DNA of 64,000 nt. Origin: Rutidosis leptorrhynchoides (taxonomy: Eukaryota > Streptophyta > Magnoliopsida > Asterales > Asteraceae). The position numbers were made by a program, and so were the translations under genes. The notes beneath the pieces are model-generated. The model was not told the origin of the DNA, ran no database searches, and saw nothing but the letters and a program-made list of their open reading frames with translations. Below are positions 38,369 to 52,820 of the stretch, piece by piece (the first letter of the stretch is position 1; each line of letters starts with the position of its first letter). The stretch is taken from assembly GCF_046630445.1 (NCBI RefSeq), contig NC_092333.1, positions 713,139,001-713,203,000 on the forward strand. The letters run 5' to 3'.

Positions 38369-39013
38369 ATCTCTACCTCTAGAACAAGTCCCATTGACTC
38401 ACCTAATAATAATGAAGAGTCAAATGTAAATTGGAATGATTCGTGGACTGATTCACAAGTTCCCGAAGAGGAACCGGAAGAAGAGTCGGAACCGGAAGAA
38501 GAATCGGAAGAAGAGTCGGAACCGAAAGAAGAATCGGAACCGGAAGAAGAATCGGAACCGGATGAAGAAATAGAACCGGTGGGGGAAATAATAAAACGGT
38601 TAAGTAAAAGAAAATCCTCAACCAACCGACCAAGGTTAATTATGGTCAATGGTGTTTCCACCAAGGAAGCAAAATATTGGGAGGATTACCAATTCTCCGA
38701 TGAATCGGATTCCGACGAGAATTTCGATGATGTTATAGAAATTACCCCAACTGAATTTAAAAAGGAAAAAGAAAATAATAAGGGAAAGGGCATAAAAATA
38801 GAGAAATCTAATTCCAACCCCGATGAACTTTATATGTATCGTCAACCCCCGAAGTCCTTAAGTTGTAACAATGACCCGGGAACCTCTAAACCACCAGGTT
38901 TTTCTAAACCAATGTGGAAAACGACGGCTCGTATTAGGGGAACATCATATATCCCTAGAAACTTGGCAAAACGAACCAAAACCGAAGAAGAAGAAACAAG
39001 CGAGTCGAAATAA
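38369..39013 (+). CDS. E1 acidic reading frame before gag
   Basis: The frame is open for 214 codons after a TAG at 38366. No in-frame ATG occurs before 38641, so the true start is probably supplied by splicing (AG at 38367-38368) or lies within the frame. The N-terminal half is a strongly acidic repeat of EEESEPEEESEP type. Next come RLIMVNGVSTKEAKYWEDY, an SDESDSDEN run, a KEKENNKGKG stretch, and a tail with proline and arginine that ends EEEETSESK. The gene position matches the extra frame of E2 and a decayed frame in E3. No known domain seen. Function unknown. Confidence 0.55.
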   Translation: MSTSRTSPIDSPNNNEESNVNWNDSWTDSQVPEEEPEEESEPEEESEEESEPKEESEPEEESEPDEEIEPVGEIIKRLSKRKSSTNRPRLIMVNGVSTKEAKYWEDYQFSDESDSDENFDDVIEITPTEFKKEKENNKGKGIKIEKSNSNPDELYMYRQPPKSLSCNNDPGTSKPPGFSKPMWKTTARIRGTSYIPRNLAKRTKTEEEETSESK

Positions 39014-39150
39014 GATAGTTGTATTCGTGTGGTGTAATATATGTAATATAGTGTGCTTATGCTTTATGATATATGTAAAAATTGTTTGTATTAATAAGTA
39101 TTTTTTTTATGAATCTAACTCTTGTCTATTTTACAGTTTAAAAACACAAA

Positions 39151-39834
39151 ATGGATAGACAACCCAATATTTTAAGAGACCTACCCGGAGACATGATTGA
39201 TGAAATCTTGTCTAGAGTCGGTCAGAATTCCTCGGCACAACTATTTAAGGCGAGATCAGTTTGTAAGACATTCGAAGAACGTTCCAAGAATGTCTTGGTT
39301 TATAAGAGACTTTCGTTTGAAAGATGGGGGATATCACATTGGGAAACCCATAAGTTACGATGTGTTTACTTTGACGCATATATTGCGGGGAACCCAAATG
39401 CTATTTTACGCAACGGGTTAAGAAATTATTTTGACTCAATGTATTCGAATATTGGACTTCGTGATTTAGAAAAAGTGGCTAACCTGCAACATAAAGAAGC
39501 ATGTTATGCTTACGGATTAGTAATGTTCGCTTCTCACCAAAGTGAGAAAAAGAACATCGGGCTACAGCTATTAAACAAAACGTTCCCACAAGTGACGGAG
39601 TCGGTAATTGGGGTAAGAAATGAGATTTTTAGGTTATTACGAGACTGTTGGTCATTACGTAACCCTCGTCCCTTTGACGACGTTACAACACACTGTCTTA
39701 TCAACGGCCATAACGGTTATGTTCCACAAGACCAAGGATGGGAAGTAGTCCTAGTAAAACCAAAATGCATGACTTGTTTCTGGACGTATGAATTACGTGT
39801 CTTTATTGCTTTTGCTGAACGACTTGTGTACTAG
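39151..39834 (+). CDS. F-box protein carried inside E1
   Basis: 227 residues, intact, ATG at 39151 shortly after a TTTTACAG acceptor-like site. Residues about 8-45 form an F-box (LPGDMIDEILSRV, then ARSVCKTFEE). The middle (about 84-145) resembles plant F-box proteins of the At2g35280-like group: NPNAILRNGLRNYF, then a Sel1/TPR-like HKEACYAYGLVMFASHQ. The end has CMTCFWTYELRVF, a short Cys motif also typical of that group. F-box proteins join SCF ubiquitin ligases through SKP1 and select proteins for degradation. It lies on the coding strand between the acidic frame and gag, inside a retrotransposon, so it looks like a captured plant gene. It has no stops although gag-pol of the same element does. 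Confidence 0.85.
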   Translation: MDRQPNILRDLPGDMIDEILSRVGQNSSAQLFKARSVCKTFEERSKNVLVYKRLSFERWGISHWETHKLRCVYFDAYIAGNPNAILRNGLRNYFDSMYSNIGLRDLEKVANLQHKEACYAYGLVMFASHQSEKKNIGLQLLNKTFPQVTESVIGVRNEIFRLLRDCWSLRNPRPFDDVTTHCLINGHNGYVPQDQGWEVVLVKPKCMTCFWTYELRVFIAFAERLVY

Positions 39835-40023
39835 CTAGAATTATCTTCACAACCATCTTGTATCAAATTTATTGTGTGCTATATTTCATGCTATATGTAA
39901 AATAAGCGGTATTGTAAGTTTGTAAAATATTGTGTAAAAGTTTGAACGCGAAATATTATTATAATCAGTTTTTCATATAGAATTGTAGTAGTTGAATTGT
40001 ATATTAGCTACTAAGTATGAACT

Positions 40024-40038
40024 TAACGGGTAGGTACT
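40024..40038 (+). other. Internal copy of the polypurine-tract motif in E1
   Basis: TAACGGGTAGGTACT occurs here, between the F-box gene and gag, and again as the 3' PPT at 44789-44803. The 13-base core TAACGGGTAGGTA is also found twice in E3 (53208-53220 and 56101-56113), likewise once internally and once at the 3' PPT. It may act as a second plus-strand priming site. Confidence 0.6.
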
Positions 40039-40174
40039 ACCTGAATTTAAACTTATAAAACGCTAATATGAAGAAAAAGCTTTTATAAATGAGTTCATAT
40101 TATGCTACGAAATACTATTAACTACTCTTAATATTCTGTATGATTAACTTGTTCCATTGACTATTTTGAAGGAA

Positions 40175-43100
40175 ATGGCACCTACTACTCGACACACCGT
40201 GAATATGAATGAAGAGGAATTCCGTACTTTTCTAGCTTCAAACATAGCCGCAGTACAGGCTGCGCTACATACCAACAATAACCTTGGATCTAGCAGTACA
40301 GGAAATCGTGTAGGATGCACCTACAAAGAATTCACTGCCTGCAAACCTTTGGAATTTGATGGAACCGAAGGACCGATCGGATTGAAACGATGGACCGAGA
40401 AGGTCGAATCGGTGTTTTCCATAAGTAAGTGTACTGAAGAGGACAAAGTGAAGTACGCTACGCATACCTTCACAGGTTCTGTGTTAACATGGTGGAATAC
40501 CTATCTGGAGCAAGTGGGACAAGATGATGCGTACGCACTACCGTGGTCAGCATTCAAGCACTTGATGAACGAGAAGTACCGTCCCAGAATCGAGGTCAAT
40601 AAGCTCAAGACATAACTTAGAGGGTTACGAACCCAAGGATTTGATATTACCACGTACGAAAGACGATTCACAGAATTGTGCCTATTGTGTCCGGGAGCAT
40701 TCGAAGATGAGGAAGAGAAGATCGACGCGTTTGTGAAAGGATTATCGGAAAGAATCCAAAAAGATATAAGTTCACACGAGCCCGCCTCCATACAACAGGC
40801 ATGTAGAATGGCTCACAAACTAGTGAACCAGATTGAGGAAAGAATTAAAGAACAGACGGCTGAAGAGGCCAATGTGAAGCAAGTCAAAAGAAAGTGGGAG
40901 GAAAACGGTGATAAGAATCACCAATACAACAACAACAGCAGCAATTACAACAATAATCGCAACAATTATCCCAATAATCGCAACATCAATCGCAACTACA
41001 ACAAACGGCCCAACAACAACAACAACAACAACAAAAACAACAACAACAGCAGCAACTACAACAATCATCCCAACAATAATAATAACCGCAACAACAACAA
41101 CAATCAGAAGCAACTATGCCAAAGGTGTGAAAAGTATCACTCGGAGTTCTGCACCAAATTTTTCAACAAGTGTAAAAGAAATGGTCATAGCGCGGCAAAG
41201 TGTGAGGTCTACGGACCAGGGGTTAATAGAACGAAAGGAACAAATGGTGTCGGAACGAGTAATGGTGGAGCAAGTAGTGTCGGAGCAAGTTATGCCAATG
41301 TAGTTTGTTATAAATGTGGAAAACCGGGCCACATTATTAGAAATTGCCCGAACCAGGAGAACACGAATGGACAAGGCCGCGGAAAAGTTTTCAATATTAA
41401 TGCGGCAGAGGCACAGGAAGACCCGGAGCTTGTTACGGGTACGTTTCTTATTGACAATAAATCTGCTTACGTTTTATTTGATTCGGGTGCGGATAGAAGC
41501 TATATGAGTAGAGATTTTTGTGCTAAATTAAGTTGTCCATTGACGCCTTTGGATAGTAAATTTTTACTCGAATTAGCAAATGGTAAATTAATTTCAGCAG
41601 ATAATATATGTCGGAATCGAGAAATTAAACTGGTTAGCGAAACATTTAAGATTGATTTGATACCAGTAGAGTTAGGGAGTTTTGATGTGATAATCGGTAT
41701 GAACTGGTTGAAAGAAGTGAAAGCAGAGATCGTTTATTACAAAAATGCAATTCGCATTATACGAGAAAAAGGAAAACCCTTAATGGTGTACGGAGAAAAG
41801 GGCAACACGAAGCTACATCTTATTAGTAATTTGAAGGCACAAAAACTAATAAGAAAAGGTTGCTATGCTGTTCTAGCACACGTCGAGAAAGTACAAACTG
41901 AAGAAAAGAGCATCAATGATGTTCCCATTGCAAAAGAATTTCCCGATGTATTTCCGAAAGAATTACCGGGATTACCCCCACATCGATCCGTTGAATTTCA
42001 AATAGATCTTATATCAGGAGCTGCACCAATAGCTCGTGCTCCTTACAGACTCGCACCCAGCGAGATGAAAGAACTACAAAGCCAATTACAAGAACTTTTA
42101 GAGCGTGGTTTCATTCGACCAAGCACATCACCGTGGGGAGCTCCTGTTTTGTTTGTCAAGAAGAAAGATGGTACATTCAGGTTGTGTATCGACTACCAAG
42201 AGTTGAACAAACTTACCATCAAGAACCGCTATCCACTACCGAGAATCGACGACTTATTTGATCAACTACAAGGCTCGTCTGTTTATTCAAAGATTGACTT
42301 ACGTTCCGGGTATCATCAAATGCGGGTGAAAGAAGATGATATTCCAAAGACTGCTTTCAGAACACGTTACGGTCATTACGAGTTTATGGTCATGCCATTT
42401 GGTTTAACTAATGCACCAGCTGTGTTCATGGACCTTATGAACCGAGTGTGTGGACCATACCTTGACAAGTGTGTCATTGTTTTCATTGATGACATACTTA
42501 TTTACTCAAAGAATGACCAAGAACACGGTGAACATTTGAGAAAGGTGTTAGAAGTATTGAGGAAGGAAGAATTATACGCTAAGTTTTCAAAGTGTGCATT
42601 TTGGTTGGAAGAAGTTCAATTCCTCGGTCACATAGTGAACAAAAAAGGTATTAAGGTGGATCCGGCAAAGATAGAAACTGTTGAAAAGTGGGAAACCCCG
42701 AAAACTCCGAAACACATACGCCAGTTTTTAGGACTAGCCGGTTACTACAGAAGGTTCATCCAAGAGTTTTCCAGAATAGCAAAACCCTTGACTGCATTAA
42801 CGCATAAAGGGAAGAAATTTGAATGGAATGATGAACAAGAGAAAGCGTTTCAGTTATTGAAGAGAAAGCTAACTACGACACCTATATTGTCATTGCCTGA
42901 AGGGAATGATGATTTTGTGATTTATTGTGACGCATCAAAGCAAGGTCTCGGTTGTGTATTAATGCAACGAACGAAGGTGATTGCTTATGCGTCTAGACAA
43001 TTGAAGATTCACGAACAAAATTATACGACGCATGATTTGGAATTAGGCGCGGTTGTTTTTGCATTAAAGACTTGGAGGCACTACTTATATGGGGTCAAAA

Positions 43101-44791
43101 GTATTACATATACCGACCACAAAAGTCTTCAACACATATTTAATCAGAAACAACTGAATATGAGGCAGCGTAAGTGGATTGAATTATTGAATGATTACGA
43201 CTTTGAGATTCGTTACTACCCGGGGAAGGCAAATGTGATAGCCGATGCCTTGAGCAGGAAGGACAGAGAACCCATTCGAGTAAAATCTATGAATATAATG
43301 ATTCATAATAACCTTACTACTCAAATAAAGGAGGCGCAACAAGGAGTTTTAAAAGAGGGAAATTTAAAGGATGAAATACCCAAAGGATCGGAGAAGCATC
43401 TTAATATTCGGGAAGACGGAACCCGGTATAGGGCTGAAAGGATTTGGGTACCAAAATTTGGAGATATGGGAGAAATGGTACTTAGAGAAGCTCATAAAAC
43501 CAGATACTCAATACATCCTGGAACGGGGAAGATGTACAAGGATCTCAAGAAACATTTTTGGTGGCCGGGTATGAAAGCCGATGTTGCTAAATACGTAGGA
43601 GAATGTTTGACGTGTTCTAAGGTCAAAGCTGAGCATCAGAAACTATCAGGTCTACTTCAACAACCCAAAATCCCGGAATGGAAATGGGAAAACATTACCA
43701 TGGATTTCATCACTAAATTGCCAAGGACTGCAAGTGGTTTTGATACTATTTGGGTAATAGTTGATCGTCTCACCAAATCAGCACACTTCCTGCCAATAAG
43801 AGAAGATGACAAGATGGAGAAGTTAGCACGACTGTATTTGAAGGAAGTCGTCTCCAGACATGGAATACCAATCTCTATTATCTCTGATAGGGATGGCAGA
43901 TTTATTTCAAGATTCTGGCAGACATTACAGCAAGCATTAGGAACTCGTCTAGACATGAGTATTGCCTATCATCCACAAACTGATGGGCAGAGTGAAAGGA
44001 CGATACAAACGCTTGAAGACATGCTACGAGCATGTGTTATTGATTTCGAAAACAGTTGGGATCGACATCTACCGTTAGCAGAATTTTCCTACAATAACAG
44101 CTACCATTCAAGCATTGAGATGGCACCGTTTGAAGTACTTTATGGTAGAAAGTGCAGGTCTCCAATTTGTTGGAGTGAAGTGGGGGATAGACAGATTACG
44201 GGTCCGAAGATTATACAAGAAACTACCGAGAAGATCATCCAAATTCAACAACGGTTGAAAACTGCCCAAAGTCGACAAAAGAGCTACGCTGACATTAAAA
44301 GAAAAGATATAGAATTTGAAATTGGAGAGATGGTCATGCATAAAGTTGCACCTTGGAAAGGCATTGTTCGATTTGGTAAACGAGGGAAATTAAATCCAAG
44401 GTATATTGGACCATTCAAGATTATTGATCGTGTCGGACCAGTAGTTTACCGACTTGAGTTACCTCAACAACTCGCGGCTGTACATAACACTTTTCACGTC
44501 TCAAATTTTAAGAAATGTTTTGCTAAAGAAGATCTCACTATTCTGTTAGATGAAATCCAAATCAACGAAAAACTTCAATTCATCGAAGAACCCGTCGAAA
44601 TAATGGATCGTGAGGTTAAAAGACTTAAGCAAAACAAGATACCAATTGTTAAGGTTCGATGGAATGCTCGTAGAGGACCCGAGTTCACCTGGGAGCGTGA
44701 AGATCAGATGAAGAAGAAATACCCGCATTTATTTCTAAAAGATTCGTCAACACCTTCAACAGCTTATAATTTCGGGACGAAATTTATTTAA
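40175..44791 (+). pseudogene. gag-pol: E1 gag-pol polyprotein, interrupted by one stop codon
   Basis: The first ATG is at 40175. The frame is open except for TAA at 40613-40615, inside gag, and stays in the same frame on both sides. Domains match E2: Asn-rich gag linker (about 40917-41110), zinc-knuckle region, protease DSGADRS (DSG at 41480), RT with FIDD at 42482-42493, RNase H with YCDAS, integrase with D at 43703 and 43886 and E at 43994 (35 residues between the last two), then a chromodomain. The first knuckle has lost its first Cys ([13 protein letters not shown] follows a Phe). The second ([14 protein letters not shown]) is complete. RT has CIDYQELN where E2 has CIDYRELN. The reading frame runs through the GGGACGAAATT motif and ends just before the LTR. 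Confidence 0.93.
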
Positions 44792-44802
44792 CGGGTAGGT
44801 AC
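44789..44802 (+). other. E1 3' polypurine tract
   Basis: TAACGGGTAGGTAC ends exactly at the 3' LTR start (44803). Confidence 0.75.
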
Positions 44803-45005
44803 TGTAGTGACCCGAACTTTTCCATGTTTATATATATTAATTGAGATTGATATTTACATGATTAAATGTTTCCAACATGTTAAGCAATCAAACTTGTTAA
44901 GACTTGATTAATTGAAATATGTTTCATATAGACAATTGACCACCCAAGTTGACCGGTGATTCACGAACGTTAAAACTTGTAAAAACTATATGATGATATA
45001 TATAT

Positions 45006-45080
<75 letters not shown>

Positions 45081-48000
45081 ACATGATACTATGATAAGTA
45101 AACATATCATTAAGTATATTAACAATGAACTACATTTGTAAAAACAAGACTACTAACTTAATGATTTTTAAACGAGACATATATGTAACGATTATCGTTG
45201 TAAAGACATTTAATGGATATATATCATATTAAGAGATATTCATACATGATAATATCATGATAATATAATAATTTAAAATCTCATTTGATATTATAAACAT
45301 TGGGTTAACAACATTTAACAAGATCGTTAACCTGAAGGTTTCAAAACAACACTTACATGTAACGACTAACGATGACTTAACGACTCAGTTAAAATGTATA
45401 TTCATGTAGTGTTTTAATATGTATTTATACACTTTTGAAAGACTTCAATACACTTATCAAAATACTTCTACTTAACAAAAATGCTTACAATTACATCCTC
45501 GTTCAGTTTCATCAACAATTCTACTCGTATGCACCCGTATTCGTACTCGTACAATACACAGCTTTTAGATGTATGTACTATTGGTATATACACTCCAATG
45601 ATCAGCTCTTAGCAGCCCATGTGAGTCACCTAACACATGTGAGAACCATCATTTGGCAACTAGCATGAAATATCTCATAAAATTACAAAAATATGAGTAA
45701 TCATTCATGACTTATTTACATGAAAACAAAATTACATATCCTTTATATCTAATCCATACACCAACGACCAAAAACACCTACAAACACTTTAATTCTTCAA
45801 TTTTCTTCATCTAATTGATCTCTCTCAAGTTCTATCTTCAAGTTCTAAGTGTTCTTCATAAATTCTACAAGTTCTAGTTACATAAAATCAAGAATACTTT
45901 CAAGTTTGCTAGCTCACTTCCAATCTTGTATGGTGATCATCCAACCTCAAGAAATCTTTGTTTCTTACAGTAGGTTATCATTCTAATACAAGGTAATAAT
46001 CATATTCAAACTTTGGTTCAATTTCTATAACTATAACAATCTTATTTCAAGTGATGATCTTACTTGAACTTGTTTTCGTGTCATGATTCTGCTTCAAGAA
46101 CTTCGAGCCATCCAAAGATCCGTTGAAGCTAGATCCATTTTTCTATTTTCCAGTAGGTTTATCCAAGGAACTTAAGGTAGTAATGATATTCATAACATCA
46201 TTCGATTCATACATATAAAGCTATCTTATTCGAAGGTTTAAACTTGTAATCACTAGAACATAGTTTAGTTAATTCTAAACTTGTTCGCAAATAAAAGTTA
46301 ATCCTTCTAACTTGACTTTTAAAATCAACTAAACACATGTTATATATCTATATGATATGCTCACTTAATGATTTAAAACCTGGAAACACGAAAAACACCG
46401 TAAAACCGGATTTACGCCGTCGTAGTAACACCGCGGGCTGTTTTGGGTTAGTTAATTAAAAACTATGATAAACTTTGATTTAAAAGTTGTTATTCTGAGA
46501 AAATGATTTTTATTATGAACATGAAACTATATCCAAAAATTATGGTTAAACTCAAAGTGGAAGTATGTTTTCTAAAATGGTCATCTAGACGTCGTTCTTT
46601 CGACTGAAATGACTACCTTTACAAAAACGACTTGTAACTTATTTTTCCGACTATAAACCTATACTTTTTCTGTTTAGATTCATAAAATAGAGTTCAATAT
46701 GAAACCATAGCAATTTGATTCACTCAAAACGGATTTAAAATGAAGAAGTTATGGGTAAAACAAGATTGGATAATTTTTCTCATTTTAGCTACGTGAAAAT
46801 TGGTAACAAATCTATTCCAACCATAACTTAATCAACTTGTATTGTATATTATGTAATCTTGAGATACCATAGACACGTATACAATGTTTCGACCTATCAT
46901 GTCGACACATCTATATATATTTCGGAACAACCATAGACACTCTATATGTGAATGTTAGAGTTAGCTATACAGGTTTGAGGTTGATTCCAAAATATATATA
47001 GTTTGAGTTATGATCAATACTGAGATACGTATACACTGGGTCGTGGATTGATTCAAGATAATATTTATCGATTTATTTCTGTACATCTAACTGTGGACAA
47101 CTAGTTGTAGGTTACTAACGAGGACAGCTGACTTAATAAACTTAAAACATCAAAATATATTAAAAGTGTTGTAAATATATTTTGAACATACTTTGATATA
47201 TATGTATATATTGTTATAGGTTCGTGAATCAACCAGTGGCCAAGTCTTACTTCCCGGCGAAGTAAAAATCTGTGAAAGTGAGTTATAGTCCCACTTTTAA
47301 AATCTAATATTTTTGGGATGAGAATACATGCAGGTTTTATAAATGACTTACAAAATAGACACAAGTACGTGAAACTACATTCTATGGTTGAATTATCGAA
47401 ATCGAATATGCCCCTTTTTATTAAGTCTGATAATCTAAGAATTAGGGAACAAACACCCTAATTGACGCGAATCCTAAAGATAGATCTATTGGGCCTAACA
47501 AACCCCATCCAAAGTACCGGATGCTTTAGTACTTTGAAATTTATATCATATCCGAAGGGTGTCCCGGAATGATGGGGATATTCTTATATATGCATCTTGT
47601 TAATGTCGGTTACCAGGTGTTCACCATATGAATGATTTTTATCTCTATGTATGGGATGTGTATTGAAATATGAAATCTTGTGGTCTATTATTATGATTTG
47701 ATATATATAGGTTAAACCTATAACTCACCAACATTTTTGTTGACGTTTTAAGCATGTTTATTCTCAGGTGATTAAGAGCTTCCACTGTCGCATACTTAAA
47801 TAAGGACGAGATTTGGAGTCCATGCTTGTATGATATTGTGTAAAAACTGCATTCAAGAAACTTATTTTGTTGTAACATATTTGTATTGTAAACCATTATG
47901 TAATGGTTGTGTGTAAACAGGATATTTTAGATTATCATTATTTTATAATCTACGTAAAGCTTTTTAAACCTTTATTGATGAAATAAAGGTTATGGTTTGT

Positions 48001-48107
48001 TTTAAAATGAATGCAGTCTTTGAAAAACGTCTCATATAGAGGTCAAAACCTCGCAACGAAATCAATTAATATGGAACATTTTTAATCAATAAGAACGGGA
48101 CATTTCA
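44803..48107 (+). repeat. E1 3' LTR
   Basis: 3305 bp, TGTAGTGACCCG to GGGACATTTCA. It differs from the 5' LTR by a shorter TA run (45009-45076) and scattered substitutions, so E1 is clearly older than E2. Confidence 0.95.
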
Positions 48108-48112
48108 TGTGC

Positions 48113-48249
48113 CACTGCCTAGATTTTGGGGCTTACATTTCCGGCTACCGGATAACGCGTATAATGCCCAACTAATAGGCTTACATGTAAACACAGTCTC
48201 GATATTGTCCAAGTGATTCTGTCCGACATGAATCATGTCCGGCCCAAAT
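48113..48249. other. Host DNA between E1 and E3
   Basis: 137 bases of non-repeat sequence. The last five are the E3 target duplication CAAAT. It joins 23062 on one side and 59805 on the other in the original locus. Confidence 0.85.
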
Positions 48250-52010
<3,761 letters not shown>

Positions 52011-52012
52011 GT

Positions 52013-52024
52013 TGGTATCAGAGC
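52013..52024 (+). other. E3 primer-binding site
   Basis: TGGTATCAGAGC, a perfect initiator tRNA-Met type PBS, starts two bases after the LTR end. Confidence 0.93.
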
Positions 52025-52442
52025 GGTGGTCTTAGCGAACCATGTCTGCATTAGTGTGTCTAACTGATAAGTCGTTAGGATGCATTAGTGAGTCTGGACT
52101 TCGACAGTGTCTGCATGTCAAAAGTTTTGCATATCATTTTGTGTCAAAAATTACCTGCTTATCATTCTTAGAGAATCACTTGCTTATCATTCTTAGTCTA
52201 CACACGTTTTACTGCATTGACTGCATGAATAGTGTATAGACAAAATTCATATCTTAGCATATCTGCTACTTCATATCTTAGCGTATCTGTTACTGTAACT
52301 TTGCCTGACAACTTTCGTAGATTCCTCCGTAACTTATGGGATTTTAGTATTATATATGCATATGTAAATTATGTATTGCAGGGAACTAATCTACATCCTA
52401 TAATCTATTTCTTATCGAAAATCCTTCATCTGATCGTACGAG

Positions 52443-52820
52443 ATGAATCCTGCAATCAGTTCGAGTCCCTCAGATTCTGATAGCTATTCCGATAGTTATT
52501 CCGACAGCTATTTCGACATAGATGTTCACCTAAGCTCCGAAAACAGCGTCATCGGCATGAATCAACCAATCATCCATTATCAATTCATCTGATGGGTTTG
52601 TAGTCGACTTAGTTAATAAAAACGCGCAGGAGGCAATCCCTTCTACCAATGGAATTCACCTCTTGACAATGAACCTGAAGCGTTTACCGGCGAACCTGTT
52701 CGAGACACCATTTTCAGTCTCATTTCTAGGGTAACTCGACAAGATTATGATCTATCCACAATTCTGAACCTTATTCATCCGCTCGTTCCGACCGACAATC
52801 ATCCTGGAGTAATAAGTTAA
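52443..52820 (+). pseudogene. E3 decayed extra reading frame after the leader
   Basis: The ATG at 52443 opens 49 codons with an S/D/Y repeat (SDSYSDSYSDSY) and stops at 52590. A second coding-like piece in another frame (52629-52820) reads GGNPFYQWNSPLDNEPEAFT and onward to a stop. The place and the acidic character match the extra frames of E1 and E2. It is broken by stops and shifts, so it is probably a remnant. Confidence 0.5.

Noticed and set aside
40157..40615. A separate 152-codon gag protein in E1
   Set aside because: The frame starts at TTG, the real ATG is at 40175, and the next part continues in the same frame after one TAA. It is one broken polyprotein.
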